64,000 bases of DNA from Solicola gregarius (lineage in GTDB: Bacteria; Actinomycetota; Actinomycetes; Propionibacteriales; Nocardioidaceae): assembly GCF_025790165.1 (NCBI RefSeq), contig NZ_CP094970.1:3596001-3660000 (forward strand), read 5' to 3'. Position numbers and translations under genes: made by a program. Positions within the stretch are counted from its first letter, which is position 1, and each line of letters begins with the position of its first letter. Below the pieces are notes generated by a model. That model ran no database searches, had not been told where the DNA came from, and saw only the letters and a list, made by a program, of their open reading frames with translations. This document shows positions 8,690-17,844 of the stretch, piece after piece.

Positions 8690-10476
8690 GCGGCGACGAG
8701 TCGACGCGGCCGGTGCTGCCGATCGCGGATCGGCGTACGACCTGGCGGGTGGTCGCGCAGGATCTGCGCGCGCGCCCGGGCATCGCGTCCACCACCCTCA
8801 TCGCGTTCGCACTCTCCAACGTGTGTGGGCTGTTGGCGCCGTGGATCCTCGGCTGGCTGGTCGACGCGGCGATCGACGACGCAGCGCATTCCGACATCGT
8901 CAAGGCCGTGGTCGTGCTCGGCGTCGCGGGAGTGGGCGCCGGTGGGTTCCTGCTCGTCGGGTACGTGTACATGGCACGCCTCGGAGAGGGGACGCTGGCG
9001 ATGCTGCGCGAACGTGTCGTCGCGCGCGCAGTGCGGTTGCCCACATCGGTTCTCGACCGGGCGGGCAGCGGTGACCTGTTGACGAGGGTCGGCGACGACG
9101 TCGCGACCGTCACGCAGGCCATCAACAACACCTTGCCGATGGTCGTGGGCGCGGCGCTCGCGACCGGACTCACGGCTGTGTCGATGTTCGGACTGGACTG
9201 GCGCCTCGGCCTCGCCGGCCTTGCGTGTGCTCCGATCTACGCGTTCGCCGCCCGCTGGTACGTGCCGCGGGCAGTGCCGTTGTACGAGCGCGAGCGCCTC
9301 GCGGTCGGCGAGCGGGCGCAGACCCTGGTCGGCGCGCTCGACGGCAGCGAGACCCTGCGTGCCTACCGTGCCGAGGACCCGATGGTGTCGTCGATCGCGG
9401 CGAGGTCCCAGGCCGCGATGGGCCTGCGACTCCGCACCTTTCGGTTGCTCACGACGTTCACCGGGTGGATGAACCGCGCGGAACTCGTCGGGTTGGCCGC
9501 CCTCCTCAGCGTCGGCTTCCTACTCGTCGACGATGACGCCGTGTCGGTCGGAGCGGTGACGACCGCGGCGCTGCTGTTCCATCGGCTGTTCGGCCCGATC
9601 GGAACGCTGATGGTCACCTTCGACGACGTCCAGGCGGCGGGTGTGAGCCTCGCCCGGCTGGTCGGTGTGATCGAGATGGCGGAGGCAGCCGCACCCGATG
9701 CCGGACAGGTGACGGGGTCTCCGTCGGTACGGGTCGAGTCGCTCACGTACCGCTACGACGACGGCCCGGTGATCCTCGACGACGTCTCGCTCGCCGTCGA
9801 GCCCGGTGAGCGGCTCGCGCTGGTCGGTGCGAGCGGTGCGGGGAAGACGACACTCGCCTCCGTGATCGCCGGCCGGTTCATGCCCGACGCGGGAGACGTA
9901 CGCGTCGCGGGGGTCTCGACCCGACAGCTCGGCGAGGCGGGCGCGCGCGAGTGGGTTGCGATGGTGAGCCAGGACGTCCACGTGTTCTACGGACCCCTTC
10001 GTGAAGACCTCCGTCTCGCGGCGCCCGATGCCGGCGATGACGACCTCCGAGCGGCTCTCGACTCCGTCGGTGCGCTGTCCTGGGTCGATGCGCTCCCCGA
10101 CGGGTTGTCGACCGTCGTCGGCGAGAACGCCCATCCCCTGACCGCGGCGCGTGCCCAACAGGTTGCGCTCGCGCGGCTGGTACTTGCCGATCGTCCGATC
10201 GTGATCCTCGACGAGGCGACCGCCGAGGCCGGCAGCACGGGCGCCTACGAGCTGGAGTGCGCGGCCGACGGGGTCGTCGCGGGGCGTACGTCCATCGTCG
10301 TGGCGCACCGTCTGACGCAGGCCCTCGCCGCCGACCGGGTCGCCGTGCTCGAGGGCGGACGGGTCGTCGAGTTCGGCCCGCCCGCCGAGCTGATCGAGCG
10401 CGGGGCTGCGTTCGCCCGGTTGTGGGACGCGTGGCACGCATCGTCGGGTGACGTATCCGTCACCACCCCGTCCTGA
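8686..10476 (+). CDS. ABC transporter, fused membrane and ATPase domains, intact Walker motifs (IrtB-like partner)
   Basis: 596 residues: six membrane helices (about 35-315) and a C-terminal ATPase domain. Walker A GASGAGKTT (381-389), Walker B IVILDE (505-510) and switch histidine H541 (VVAHRL) are intact, but the signature motif is lost: LTAARAQ at 485-491 instead of LSGGQ. Paired with the preceding subunit, this leaves one complete composite ATP site (Walkers from this protein, signature from the partner) and one wholly degenerate site. ATG overlaps the partner's stop by four bases. It is the last gene of the iron operon; the next gene converges. Confidence 0.87.
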   Translation: MSGDESTRPVLPIADRRTTWRVVAQDLRARPGIASTTLIAFALSNVCGLLAPWILGWLVDAAIDDAAHSDIVKAVVVLGVAGVGAGGFLLVGYVYMARLGEGTLAMLRERVVARAVRLPTSVLDRAGSGDLLTRVGDDVATVTQAINNTLPMVVGAALATGLTAVSMFGLDWRLGLAGLACAPIYAFAARWYVPRAVPLYERERLAVGERAQTLVGALDGSETLRAYRAEDPMVSSIAARSQAAMGLRLRTFRLLTTFTGWMNRAELVGLAALLSVGFLLVDDDAVSVGAVTTAALLFHRLFGPIGTLMVTFDDVQAAGVSLARLVGVIEMAEAAAPDAGQVTGSPSVRVESLTYRYDDGPVILDDVSLAVEPGERLALVGASGAGKTTLASVIAGRFMPDAGDVRVAGVSTRQLGEAGAREWVAMVSQDVHVFYGPLREDLRLAAPDAGDDDLRAALDSVGALSWVDALPDGLSTVVGENAHPLTAARAQQVALARLVLADRPIVILDEATAEAGSTGAYELECAADGVVAGRTSIVVAHRLTQALAADRVAVLEGGRVVEFGPPAELIERGAAFARLWDAWHASSGDVSVTTPS

Positions 10477-10508
10477 GGCCGGCACGACGACGTCGAACGT
10501 GTCGCGGG

Positions 10509-11519
10509 TCAGCGTGCGGCGTCGGGCTCACGGGCGGGGTGGAGCTCCCGTGACCGAACGCAGCTTCGGAGCACGACCGCGAGCATTGCGACGCCCGCCG
10601 CGATAGAGGCGGCGTACTCGACAACGGCGACGCCGACTGCACGTGTGGGCTCGAACGAGTCGGGCCCGAACGCGAGTGCGGCAAGCCGCCAGGCGCTCCA
10701 ACCGAACAGGTGACCCGAGACCACGAATGCGATCACGCGCTTCGCGGCCGCGTGCGCTTGCGGTCGCGCGATCAGGCGCCAGACCGTGAAGGCTCCGAGG
10801 AGGGACCACCCCGCCGTGTTGGCGTCCAGCAACCGTGCGTCGGGCCCATCGCGATACGCGGCGGACACGCCCGGGCCCGATCCGGCAGTCGCCCAGAACG
10901 CGGTTGCGATACCGACGACAGCGGGGAGCAGGAGTGCGAGGAGTACGACGGACCGCTGCCGCGCCGCGTTCCGAGCCGATGCGGGGGGCGCAGTGGCGAC
11001 GAATGCGGATGGCCACCGCTCGCGCAGGTAGATCGGCAGTCCGACCGCCAGCCCGAGCGCCATCCCCGCGAACCCGACGTTGAGCAGGATCGACTCCCAA
11101 CCCGGGATCGAGGCGCTGGACGAGGCGGCGGACTCGTGGGCCGAGTCGTCGAGCGAGGTCGCCGACAGCGCCGCCGCGGCGAGCATGTAGGGAATCATCG
11201 GTACGAGCAGACCAGAACCGATCCACGCGAAGAACACCACCGGCCCGGCGGGCAGCAGGTTGCCCCAGGGCTGCGCGATGGCGATGCCGAGCGCCGCGCC
11301 CGTTGCCGACATCACGATCGAGGCGACGTTCAGCGTGATCCACTCGCTGGTGCTCATACCTGAGCCGGACGGGCTCCCGTCGGCCAACCCGGCGAAGACC
11401 CACACCGCCTTGACGACGAGGTAACAGGACATCGTCGTGGCGGCGGCGTACCCGGCGACGCGCCGGGTCGTTCGCCACCTGGGCGCGACCGGCAGATCGT
11501 CCGATGCTCGAGCTGACAT
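10509..11519 (-). CDS. Unknown multi-pass membrane protein
   Basis: 336 residues from ATG 11519 (MSARASDDLP); a longer form from ATG 11543 adds eight residues, and neither has a good ribosome site. About eight hydrophobic segments are visible, including VAGYAAATTMSCYLVVKAVW near the start, a long polar loop rich in serine (DDSAHESAASSSAS) after the fourth, and a final VAVVEYAASIAAGVAMLAVV. It ends in a basic tail (RSRELHPAREPDAAR). I do not recognise a family with a known role. It converges on the siderophore operon with only 32 bases between stops and is divergent from the potassium uptake genes; no functional link is evident. Confidence 0.7.
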   Translation of the reverse strand: MSARASDDLPVAPRWRTTRRVAGYAAATTMSCYLVVKAVWVFAGLADGSPSGSGMSTSEWITLNVASIVMSATGAALGIAIAQPWGNLLPAGPVVFFAWIGSGLLVPMIPYMLAAAALSATSLDDSAHESAASSSASIPGWESILLNVGFAGMALGLAVGLPIYLRERWPSAFVATAPPASARNAARQRSVVLLALLLPAVVGIATAFWATAGSGPGVSAAYRDGPDARLLDANTAGWSLLGAFTVWRLIARPQAHAAAKRVIAFVVSGHLFGWSAWRLAALAFGPDSFEPTRAVGVAVVEYAASIAAGVAMLAVVLRSCVRSRELHPAREPDAAR

Positions 11520-11644
11520 GACCGCGATCGTCGTGCACCGCATCCGGTGCGTTCTACCCCCGCGGAGGCCAGACGGGTCCCGCTGCCGAGGGTTTCGCGC
11601 GGAAGATGCGCGGATACCTTGATCGACCGCGATAGCGTCAGCGG

Positions 11645-13003
11645 GTGGCCATGGTCTGGAGTCGTCGCTCCCTCGTTGCGACCGTCATGCATCCCGTGCG
11701 GCTGTTGCCGCTCGCCTTCGTTGTCGGGATCGTCGTCGGCGGTCTCATCTTGATGCTGCCGATCTCTCGTACGGGGGACAGCGACGAGGTCGTGATGCCG
11801 GCGCTGTTCGCGTCCACGTCGGCCGTGACGGTCACAGGTCTCACCACAGTGGACACCGCCGAGTTCTGGACCCCGTTCGGCCAGGTCGTGTTGATGGTGC
11901 TCGTCCAGATCGGCGGGTTCGGCATCATGACCCTCGCAACGGTTCTGGGCCTGTTGGTCGGCGGCCGGCTCGGGCTTCGTACGCGGCTGATGGCGCAGGC
12001 CGAGATGCACATCGTCAATCTCGGCGAGGTGTGGCCGCTGCTGCGACGGGTCGCGGTCACGATGTTCTCGTTCGAGATCGTCATCGCGATCGTGCTGGCG
12101 ATCCGTTTTCGTATCGCGTACTTCGACGACTGGGGTACGTCGGCGTGGTACGCGTCGTTCCACTCGGTGATGGCGTTCAACAACGCCGGCTTCTCGTTGA
12201 ACAGCGATAGTCTCGTGGGCTACCTCGGCGACGCGTGGTTGATCTTCCCGCTCTGTATCGGCGTCTTCGCGGGCGCGGTCGGCTTCCCGGTCATGGCCGA
12301 GCTGTTCAAGAGCTGGCGACGGCCCGCGAAGTGGACGATCCACACCCGGCTCACGGTGTGGGGGTCCATCGCTCTGTTCGTCGCAGGCACCATCGCCTTT
12401 CTCGCGCTGGAGTGGAACAACCCGGGGACACTCGGTCCGCACGGCTGGTGGGACAAGGTCGTGACGGGCATCGAGGGGGGCATCATGCCCCGGTCGGGCG
12501 GCTTCAACAGCATCGACTACGCCGTTGCCAGGCCCGAGACGCAGGGCGTCACCGACATCATGATGTTCATCGGCGGCGGTAGCGCGAGCACGGCAGGCGG
12601 CATCAAGGTCACGACGTTCCTGCTGCTCGCGTACGTGATCCTCGCCGAGCTCCGCGGGGATCCGGACGTGATGATCGGCCATCGCCGGATCGGCACCCAG
12701 ACGCTACGGCAGGCGGTGGCGATCGCGCTGCTGTCCGTCATGCTCGTCGCCGGCGCGACGCTGTTCGTCCTGCTGGCCACCGACTTCAGCCTCGAGGCGG
12801 TCCTGTTCGAGTGTACGTCGGCGTTCGGCACCGTCGGACTGTCGATGGGCATTACCGGAGACCTGCCGTACACGGCTCAGGTCGGGCTTATGCTCTTGAT
12901 GTTCGTCGGACGTGTGGGCACGATCACGGCGGCCTCTGCACTCACCATGAGGCAGCGCATCCCGCGCTACCGGCTACCGGAGGAGCGGCCGATCATTGGG
13001 TAA
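11645..13003 (+). CDS. ktrB: Potassium uptake channel subunit (TrkH/KtrB family)
   Basis: 452 residues. The four-repeat potassium channel fold is recognisable from its selectivity-filter loops: SAVTVTGLTTVD, FNNAGFSLN, GGIMPRSGGFNSID and FGTVGLSMGITG, each with the central glycine. The GTG at 11645 is used here; an ATG two codons on is equally possible. It translocates K+ (often with Na+) across the membrane and is gated by the RCK protein encoded next, whose TTG start overlaps this gene by eight bases. KtrAB-type rather than TrkAH is suggested by the short RCK partner. Confidence 0.92.
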   Translation: MAMVWSRRSLVATVMHPVRLLPLAFVVGIVVGGLILMLPISRTGDSDEVVMPALFASTSAVTVTGLTTVDTAEFWTPFGQVVLMVLVQIGGFGIMTLATVLGLLVGGRLGLRTRLMAQAEMHIVNLGEVWPLLRRVAVTMFSFEIVIAIVLAIRFRIAYFDDWGTSAWYASFHSVMAFNNAGFSLNSDSLVGYLGDAWLIFPLCIGVFAGAVGFPVMAELFKSWRRPAKWTIHTRLTVWGSIALFVAGTIAFLALEWNNPGTLGPHGWWDKVVTGIEGGIMPRSGGFNSIDYAVARPETQGVTDIMMFIGGGSASTAGGIKVTTFLLLAYVILAELRGDPDVMIGHRRIGTQTLRQAVAIALLSVMLVAGATLFVLLATDFSLEAVLFECTSAFGTVGLSMGITGDLPYTAQVGLMLLMFVGRVGTITAASALTMRQRIPRYRLPEERPIIG

Positions 13004-13679
13004 GAAGGCACAAGCGCCATCGGACGCGCCCGTCATCGTCGTCGGCCTCGGCCGCTTCGGCGCTGCGACCGCCGCATCCCTGATCCGACTCGGCCACGAG
13101 GTTCTCGCCGTCGACGAGGATGCCGAGCTGGTGCAGAAGTGGGCGAGCGAGCTGACCCACGCCGTCCAGGTCGACACCACCGACGAGGAGGCCTTGCGCC
13201 AGATCGGGGCCGATCAGTTCGAGCGCGCGATCGTCGGCATCGGCAGCGATATCGAGGCCAGCGTGCTGACCGTTCTCACGCTCGTCGAACTCGGCGTGAG
13301 CGAGGTGTGGGCCAAGGCGGTGAGCATCAAGCACGGCAAGATCCTCAAGCGGGTCGGTGCGAGTCACGTGGTCTACCCCGAACGCGCCATGGGCGAGCGG
13401 GTCGCGCACATGGTCAGCGGCCAGATGATCGACTACATGGAGTTCGACGACGGATTCGCGATCGCGCGTACGCGGGCACCGGAGGAGGCCTACGACAAGA
13501 CGCTCACCGAGTCGGCGCTGCGCAGCCGGTACGGCGTGACCGTCGTGGGTATCAAGCGGCCGGCGCAGGACTTCACGTACGCGCAGGCCGACACGATGAT
13601 CCGGCAACGCGACGAGCTGATCGTCTCCGGTTCGACGCACAAGGTGGAGAAGTTCTGCGCGGTCACTGTCGCGTCCTGA
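12996..13679 (+). CDS. ktrA: Potassium channel regulatory subunit (TrkA/KtrA, RCK domain)
   Basis: 227 residues with one RCK_N Rossmann domain (VIVVGLGRFGAA at about 13-24, the nucleotide-binding glycine loop; acidic DED after strand two) and one C-terminal TrkA_C domain. This single-RCK length is typical of KtrA. It binds ATP/ADP or NAD(H) and forms an octameric ring gating KtrB. The start is an unusual TTG at 12996 inside the last codons of ktrB; no ATG or GTG lies near, and the glycine-rich loop begins 17 residues later, so the TTG is needed. Expression must be coupled to ktrB. Confidence 0.92.
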   Translation: MGKKAQAPSDAPVIVVGLGRFGAATAASLIRLGHEVLAVDEDAELVQKWASELTHAVQVDTTDEEALRQIGADQFERAIVGIGSDIEASVLTVLTLVELGVSEVWAKAVSIKHGKILKRVGASHVVYPERAMGERVAHMVSGQMIDYMEFDDGFAIARTRAPEEAYDKTLTESALRSRYGVTVVGIKRPAQDFTYAQADTMIRQRDELIVSGSTHKVEKFCAVTVAS

Positions 13680-13691
13680 GCCGACCCCACC

Positions 13692-13750
13692 GTGAGCGGG
13701 GCGTTCGGGTGCGACACGCCGGCGTGCCGCCACCCGAACGTCCGGCCCAC
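13692..13750. repeat. Inverted repeat, family A copy 1, between convergent genes
   Basis: Arms 13692-13720 and 13721-13750 pair almost fully around CACGCC/GGCGTG, with the outer part GTGAGC...GCGTTCGGGTG facing CACCCGAACG...GGCCCAC. No T-tract follows on either strand. It lies between the stops of ktrA and the minus-strand gene at 13765. A second copy with the same core (GTGAGCCGG, CGTT, ACACGC, CCGAACGTCCGGC) is at 48410-48476. A bidirectional terminator or a REP-like element are both possible. Confidence 0.8.
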
Positions 13751-13764
13751 GGGGGCGGGAGACG

Positions 13765-14784
13765 TCACTGCGGCCAGTCGATGCCGAGCTGACCGGGCCG
13801 CTTCACCAGCCGGGTCGTACGCACGCAGTCGCCGCCGACCGTGCAGCGCACGTTCGCCGCGACCTTGTGCCCCTTGGCGGTGAACAGCACTCGGCGGCCG
13901 GACTCCCAGCGGGCCGATGCGGTGTCGATCCGCCCGGCGGCCGAGAAGGTGCGTACAACGGCGCCGTCGTCGAGGCTGCGGACCTGCAGCTTGTGCTTGC
14001 CGACCTTGGCGAGGAACCGTTTGCCGTTCGGTGACGTGACGAGGGGTCGTCCCTTGTTCCAGCCGGCGAGCAGGGTGGACGTTTCGTCGAAGGCGACCAG
14101 CCGGAAGTTGTCCTCGCCGGGCTCGCTGCCCAACAGGACCATGCGATTCGCTCCTGGTTCGGCGAGTACCGCGGTGCTGTCGGTGACGAAGGTGCGCTTG
14201 TTCTGCTTCGGTGCGTACCAGTACGTCTCGGCGAGGTTCGTGAGCAGCACGCGGTTCTTCGGGAACGCGACGGCGCGGGTTCCGCCAACCCTCCAGCGGA
14301 AGCGGAGCTGCTTGCCCGAAGGAAGCGCTCGTACCCACAGCATCTCCTTTCCGGTGCGTTCGGGTTCGGTGATCGCAAGGCGCTTCCCGTCGTCGCTGAC
14401 GGTGTATCTGTCGCCGCCGTTGTACGCGGCCTGCGCGACACCGCCCAGCCGCCGGGCCTTGCGGTGTGGACGGATCTGCCACAGGTGTCCGTCGTACATC
14501 CCGTATCGGACGGCAAGATAGCCGCCGTCGCCCTTCCCGACGAGGCTGAGACCCTTCGGCCCGCGGACCTTGAACGCTCGCTTTCCGTCGTAGATCCGCC
14601 GCCCCTGCATGTACAACGCCTGTGGGCGCTTGCCCTTGTCGAGCGACCCGGGCTGGATCGCGGTGTTCTCCGCCCGGTGCTCCCGCTCGGCCAGTGTGCT
14701 CGAGCCGGTCGCGGGCGGCGTGAGCGCCGTGCCGCAGACTGCGAGTGTTCCGATGGCCGCGATGCCGACAATGCGAGTCCTCAT
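13765..14784 (-). CDS. Secreted protein of unknown function, probably beta-propeller-like
   Basis: 339 residues from ATG 14784, chosen because a GGGGGC lies directly upstream and a clean Sec signal peptide follows (MRTRIVGIAAIGTLAVCGTA, cleavage near residue 25-30). Eleven residues could be added by an earlier in-frame ATG at 14817. The mature protein consists of short repeated strands with tryptophan or tyrosine near their ends (HLWQIRPH, RYTVSDDGKRLAI, TYWYAPKQNKRTF, PLVTSPNGKRFLA), the look of a WD40/YVTN-type propeller, with two late cysteines (VRCTVGGDCVR) likely disulphide-bonded. No catalytic motif is visible and I do not assign a function. Confidence 0.75.
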   Translation of the reverse strand: MRTRIVGIAAIGTLAVCGTALTPPATGSSTLAEREHRAENTAIQPGSLDKGKRPQALYMQGRRIYDGKRAFKVRGPKGLSLVGKGDGGYLAVRYGMYDGHLWQIRPHRKARRLGGVAQAAYNGGDRYTVSDDGKRLAITEPERTGKEMLWVRALPSGKQLRFRWRVGGTRAVAFPKNRVLLTNLAETYWYAPKQNKRTFVTDSTAVLAEPGANRMVLLGSEPGEDNFRLVAFDETSTLLAGWNKGRPLVTSPNGKRFLAKVGKHKLQVRSLDDGAVVRTFSAAGRIDTASARWESGRRVLFTAKGHKVAANVRCTVGGDCVRTTRLVKRPGQLGIDWPQ

Positions 14785-14877
14785 ACTGCCCCCTTGATTG
14801 GCCCCTGATTCATCCACGATCGTAGGTTCGCGGGGCCGGAATGTCGTGCGAACCGAACTATCGAACCAGCGGCAGCG

Positions 14878-15993
14878 TCACACGGTCACCCGCAGAATCC
14901 GGTCGTCTTCCGGTCCGGGGTCGGCGCGACCGTCGGTGTTGCTCGTACTGACCCACAGCGCACCATCGGGAGCTACGGCGACCCCCCGGAGGCGCCCGTA
15001 CTCGCCATCGAACCACTCGGCCGGCTCGCCGGTACGTCGGCCGGCCAGCGGCACCGAGATGAGCCGCTCGCCTCGGAGTGCCCCGATGTATGCGACGCCG
15101 TCCGCGATCGCGACCGCGGCAGGCGAGCACTCCGCCGGAGCCCAGACCTGCAGCGGGTCGGTGAAATCGGAACCGTCCTTGCCCTCGACCTCGGGCCAGC
15201 CGTAGTTCTGTCCCCGTTCGATGAGATTCAGCTCGTCGTACGATGCGTCGCCGAACTCCGTTGCCCACAGGCGATCCGCGGCATCGAAGGCGAGACCTTC
15301 GATGTTGCGGTGCCCGTACGTCCACACCTCGTTGTCGAAGGGGTTGCCGGGCGCGGGGCGCCCGTCGCGCCGGATGCGGAGGATCTTGCCGCCCAGGTCG
15401 TTGGTGTCTTGCGCTCGCTCGGACTCCTCGGCGTCGCCCGTCGACACGTACAGCATGCCGTCGGGGCCGAACGCGAGCCGTCCGCCGTTGTGGTGCGTGC
15501 TCACCGGGATGCCCGTCAGCACGGGTGTCGGTCGACCGATGCGATTGCCGCTGACGCGCATGCGTACAACGCGGTTGTCGGAGTCGGTGGAGTGGTACGC
15601 GAACAGCGTGCCGGCGTCGTCGGGATCGAGCGCGAGACCGAGCAGGCCGCCCTCGCCGAAGTCCTCGCTCGGGGCGACGTCTGGCACCTCGCCGAGCGGA
15701 CGGACGCGGCCCCCGGCCGAGATTCGGAGCACCCGCGCGTTGTCGCGTTCGGAGACGAGTGCGTCGCCGCTCGGCTCGAACACGATCGACCACGGCACGT
15801 TGAGTCCGCTCGCGATCGTCGAGGCGACCTCGGGAGTGCGGGTTCCGCCGCTCGGCGTGGGACGGCCCGACTCGGTGCCGGGCGTCGTCCGGCGCCGAGG
15901 GCCGGTCGCGGGATCCTCCTCGTCCGAGCATGCCGCCATGCCCGTGAGCGCGACGGCGCCGAGCCCGGTGAGGAAACGCCGACGTCCTACCAC
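14878..15993 (-). CDS. PQQ-dependent sugar (glucose/sorbosone) dehydrogenase, Tat-exported lipoprotein
   Basis: 371 residues from GTG 15993 (VVGRRRFLTG). The twin-arginine RRRFL followed by a hydrophobic stretch and MAAC gives a Tat lipoprotein signal, suitable for a cofactor protein folded in the cytoplasm. The rest is the GSDH six-bladed propeller: VPWSIVFEPSGDALVSERD, GEGGLLGLALDP, HNGGRLAFGPDGMLYVSTGD and YGHRNIEGLAFD are family hallmarks. It would oxidise a sugar or alcohol outside the membrane using PQQ; no PQQ genes are in the window. An in-frame ATG at 16131 would run into the divergent symporter gene and is rejected. Substrate unknown. Confidence 0.85.
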   Translation of the reverse strand: MVGRRRFLTGLGAVALTGMAACSDEEDPATGPRRRTTPGTESGRPTPSGGTRTPEVASTIASGLNVPWSIVFEPSGDALVSERDNARVLRISAGGRVRPLGEVPDVAPSEDFGEGGLLGLALDPDDAGTLFAYHSTDSDNRVVRMRVSGNRIGRPTPVLTGIPVSTHHNGGRLAFGPDGMLYVSTGDAEESERAQDTNDLGGKILRIRRDGRPAPGNPFDNEVWTYGHRNIEGLAFDAADRLWATEFGDASYDELNLIERGQNYGWPEVEGKDGSDFTDPLQVWAPAECSPAAVAIADGVAYIGALRGERLISVPLAGRRTGEPAEWFDGEYGRLRGVAVAPDGALWVSTSNTDGRADPGPEDDRILRVTV

Positions 15994-16118
15994 CCCTCGA
16001 TGATCGCCGACTTCGCGTACGAGGCCAACCGGCGTGCCGGTGAGCGGAGCGTCCGCGACGGGCGTACGGTATTCGGTGCACCTCGCAACCGACGTGAGAG
16101 ACCGAAGGGGACAACCTC

Positions 16119-17822
16119 GTGTTGCTGGCACAGGAATCGCTTCGCCTGGATACCGATTTCTTCGACTACGCGCTCATCGCTCTGTACTTCGTCTTCGTGC
16201 TCGGTATCGGCTATGCCGCGAAGCGCCGGGTGTCGACGAGCATCGACTTCTTCCTCTCGGGACGTTCGCTGCCCGCCTGGGTGACCGGGCTCGCCTTCAT
16301 CTCTGCGAACCTCGGCGCGGTCGAGATCATGGGCATGTCGGCGAACGGCGCGCAGTTCGGCATGGCGACCATGCACTACTTCTGGATCGGCGCCGTGCCG
16401 GCGATGCTGTTCCTGGGCGTCGTGATGATGCCGTTCTACTACGGCTCCGGCGTACGAAGCGTGCCGGAGTTCATGCGCCGGCGATTCGGTACCGGCGCCC
16501 ACCTCGTCAATGCATTGAGCTTCGCTCTCGCGCAGATCCTCATCGCGGGCGTCAACCTCTACCTGCTCGCCACGATCGTCGAGGCCCTGCTCGGTTGGGA
16601 CCAGTGGGTCTCGCTCGTGGTCGCGGCGTTGGTCGTCTTGAGCTACACCGCACTCGGTGGGTTGTCCGCGGCGATCTACAACGAGGTGCTGCAGTTCTTC
16701 ATCATCGTGGCGGCCCTGTTGCCGCTGACGATCGTCGCCTTGCACAAGATCGGCGGCTGGGACGGTCTGACCGATGCCGTGTCGGACAGCCCGGGCGGCT
16801 CCGAGCAGATGTCGTCCTGGCCGGGCCTCGGTCTCACCGGCTTCGACAGCCCGTTCTGGTCGGTCGTCGGCATCGTGTTCGGACTCGGCTTCGTGCTCAG
16901 CTTCGGCTACTGGACGACGAACTTCGTCGAGGTACAGCGCGCGATGGCGTCGAACTCGATCTCGTCCGCGAGGCGTTCGCCGATCATCGGCGCGTACCCG
17001 AAGATGTTCATCCCGTTCATCGTCGTGGTGCCGGGCATGATCGCCGCGATCATCGTGCCCGAGATCGCCGACTTCAAGGCCGGCACCTCCAGCGGTGGCG
17101 ACGTCGACTACAACGACGCGATCCTCTACCTGATGCGCGACCTCCTGCCCAACGGCATGCTCGGCGTCGCGATCGCGGGCCTGATCGCGTCCTTCATGGC
17201 GGGCATGGCGGCCAACATCTCGGCATTCAACACCGTCTTCAGCTACGACCTCTGGCAGCAGTACATCGTGCGCAACCAGCGCGACTCGTATTACACCCTG
17301 ATCGGCCGGCTCGCGACCGTCGCCGCGACGGTACTCGCCATCGGCACGGCCGCGATCGCGTCCAGCTACGACAACCTGATGGACTACCTGCAGACGCTGT
17401 TCGGCTTCTTCAACGCGCCGCTGTTCGCGACGTTCATCCTCGGTATGTTCTGGAAGCGGATGAGCGCGGCCGCGGGCTGGAGCGGCCTCGTCTCCGGCAC
17501 CCTCGCGGCCGTCCTGGTCGGAATCCTCAGCGAGGACATGCTCGGGTCGTTGAGCACCGGTGCACTCGACCTCACCGGCCAGGGTGCGAGCTTCGTCGCG
17601 GCCGGCGCGGCCTTCGGCGTCGACATCGTGGTGAGCGTCCTCGTCACGCTCTTCACCCGTCCACGGGCCGAGTCGGAGCTGACCGGCCTGGTCTACTCGT
17701 TGACCCCGAAGGAGACCTTGACCGACCCGGACCAGGAGCACCTACCGTGGTACCAGTCGCCGGTGAAGCTGGCGGGCGTCGCGCTAGTGCTCGTGATCAT
17801 CCTCAACCTGCTGTTCATCTGA
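16119..17822 (+). CDS. Sodium:solute symporter (SSS family)
   Basis: 567 residues from GTG 16119, with GAAGGGGAC (16102-16110) as ribosome site. About thirteen to fourteen membrane helices. SSS hallmarks: DFFLSGRSLPAWVTGLAFIS after the first helix, the SVPEFMRRRFG loop, GGLSAAIYNEVLQFF, and SSARRSPIIGAYPKMFIPF before the eighth helix. It imports an organic solute with Na+. Sequence resembles the sugar-transporting branch, but the solute cannot be read off. The next gene, 22 bases on, encodes a small two-helix protein that is probably its partner. The divergent neighbour is an exported sugar dehydrogenase. Confidence 0.9.
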   Translation: MLLAQESLRLDTDFFDYALIALYFVFVLGIGYAAKRRVSTSIDFFLSGRSLPAWVTGLAFISANLGAVEIMGMSANGAQFGMATMHYFWIGAVPAMLFLGVVMMPFYYGSGVRSVPEFMRRRFGTGAHLVNALSFALAQILIAGVNLYLLATIVEALLGWDQWVSLVVAALVVLSYTALGGLSAAIYNEVLQFFIIVAALLPLTIVALHKIGGWDGLTDAVSDSPGGSEQMSSWPGLGLTGFDSPFWSVVGIVFGLGFVLSFGYWTTNFVEVQRAMASNSISSARRSPIIGAYPKMFIPFIVVVPGMIAAIIVPEIADFKAGTSSGGDVDYNDAILYLMRDLLPNGMLGVAIAGLIASFMAGMAANISAFNTVFSYDLWQQYIVRNQRDSYYTLIGRLATVAATVLAIGTAAIASSYDNLMDYLQTLFGFFNAPLFATFILGMFWKRMSAAAGWSGLVSGTLAAVLVGILSEDMLGSLSTGALDLTGQGASFVAAGAAFGVDIVVSVLVTLFTRPRAESELTGLVYSLTPKETLTDPDQEHLPWYQSPVKLAGVALVLVIILNLLFI

Positions 17823-17844
17823 GCGTACGAAGGGACTGACCACC

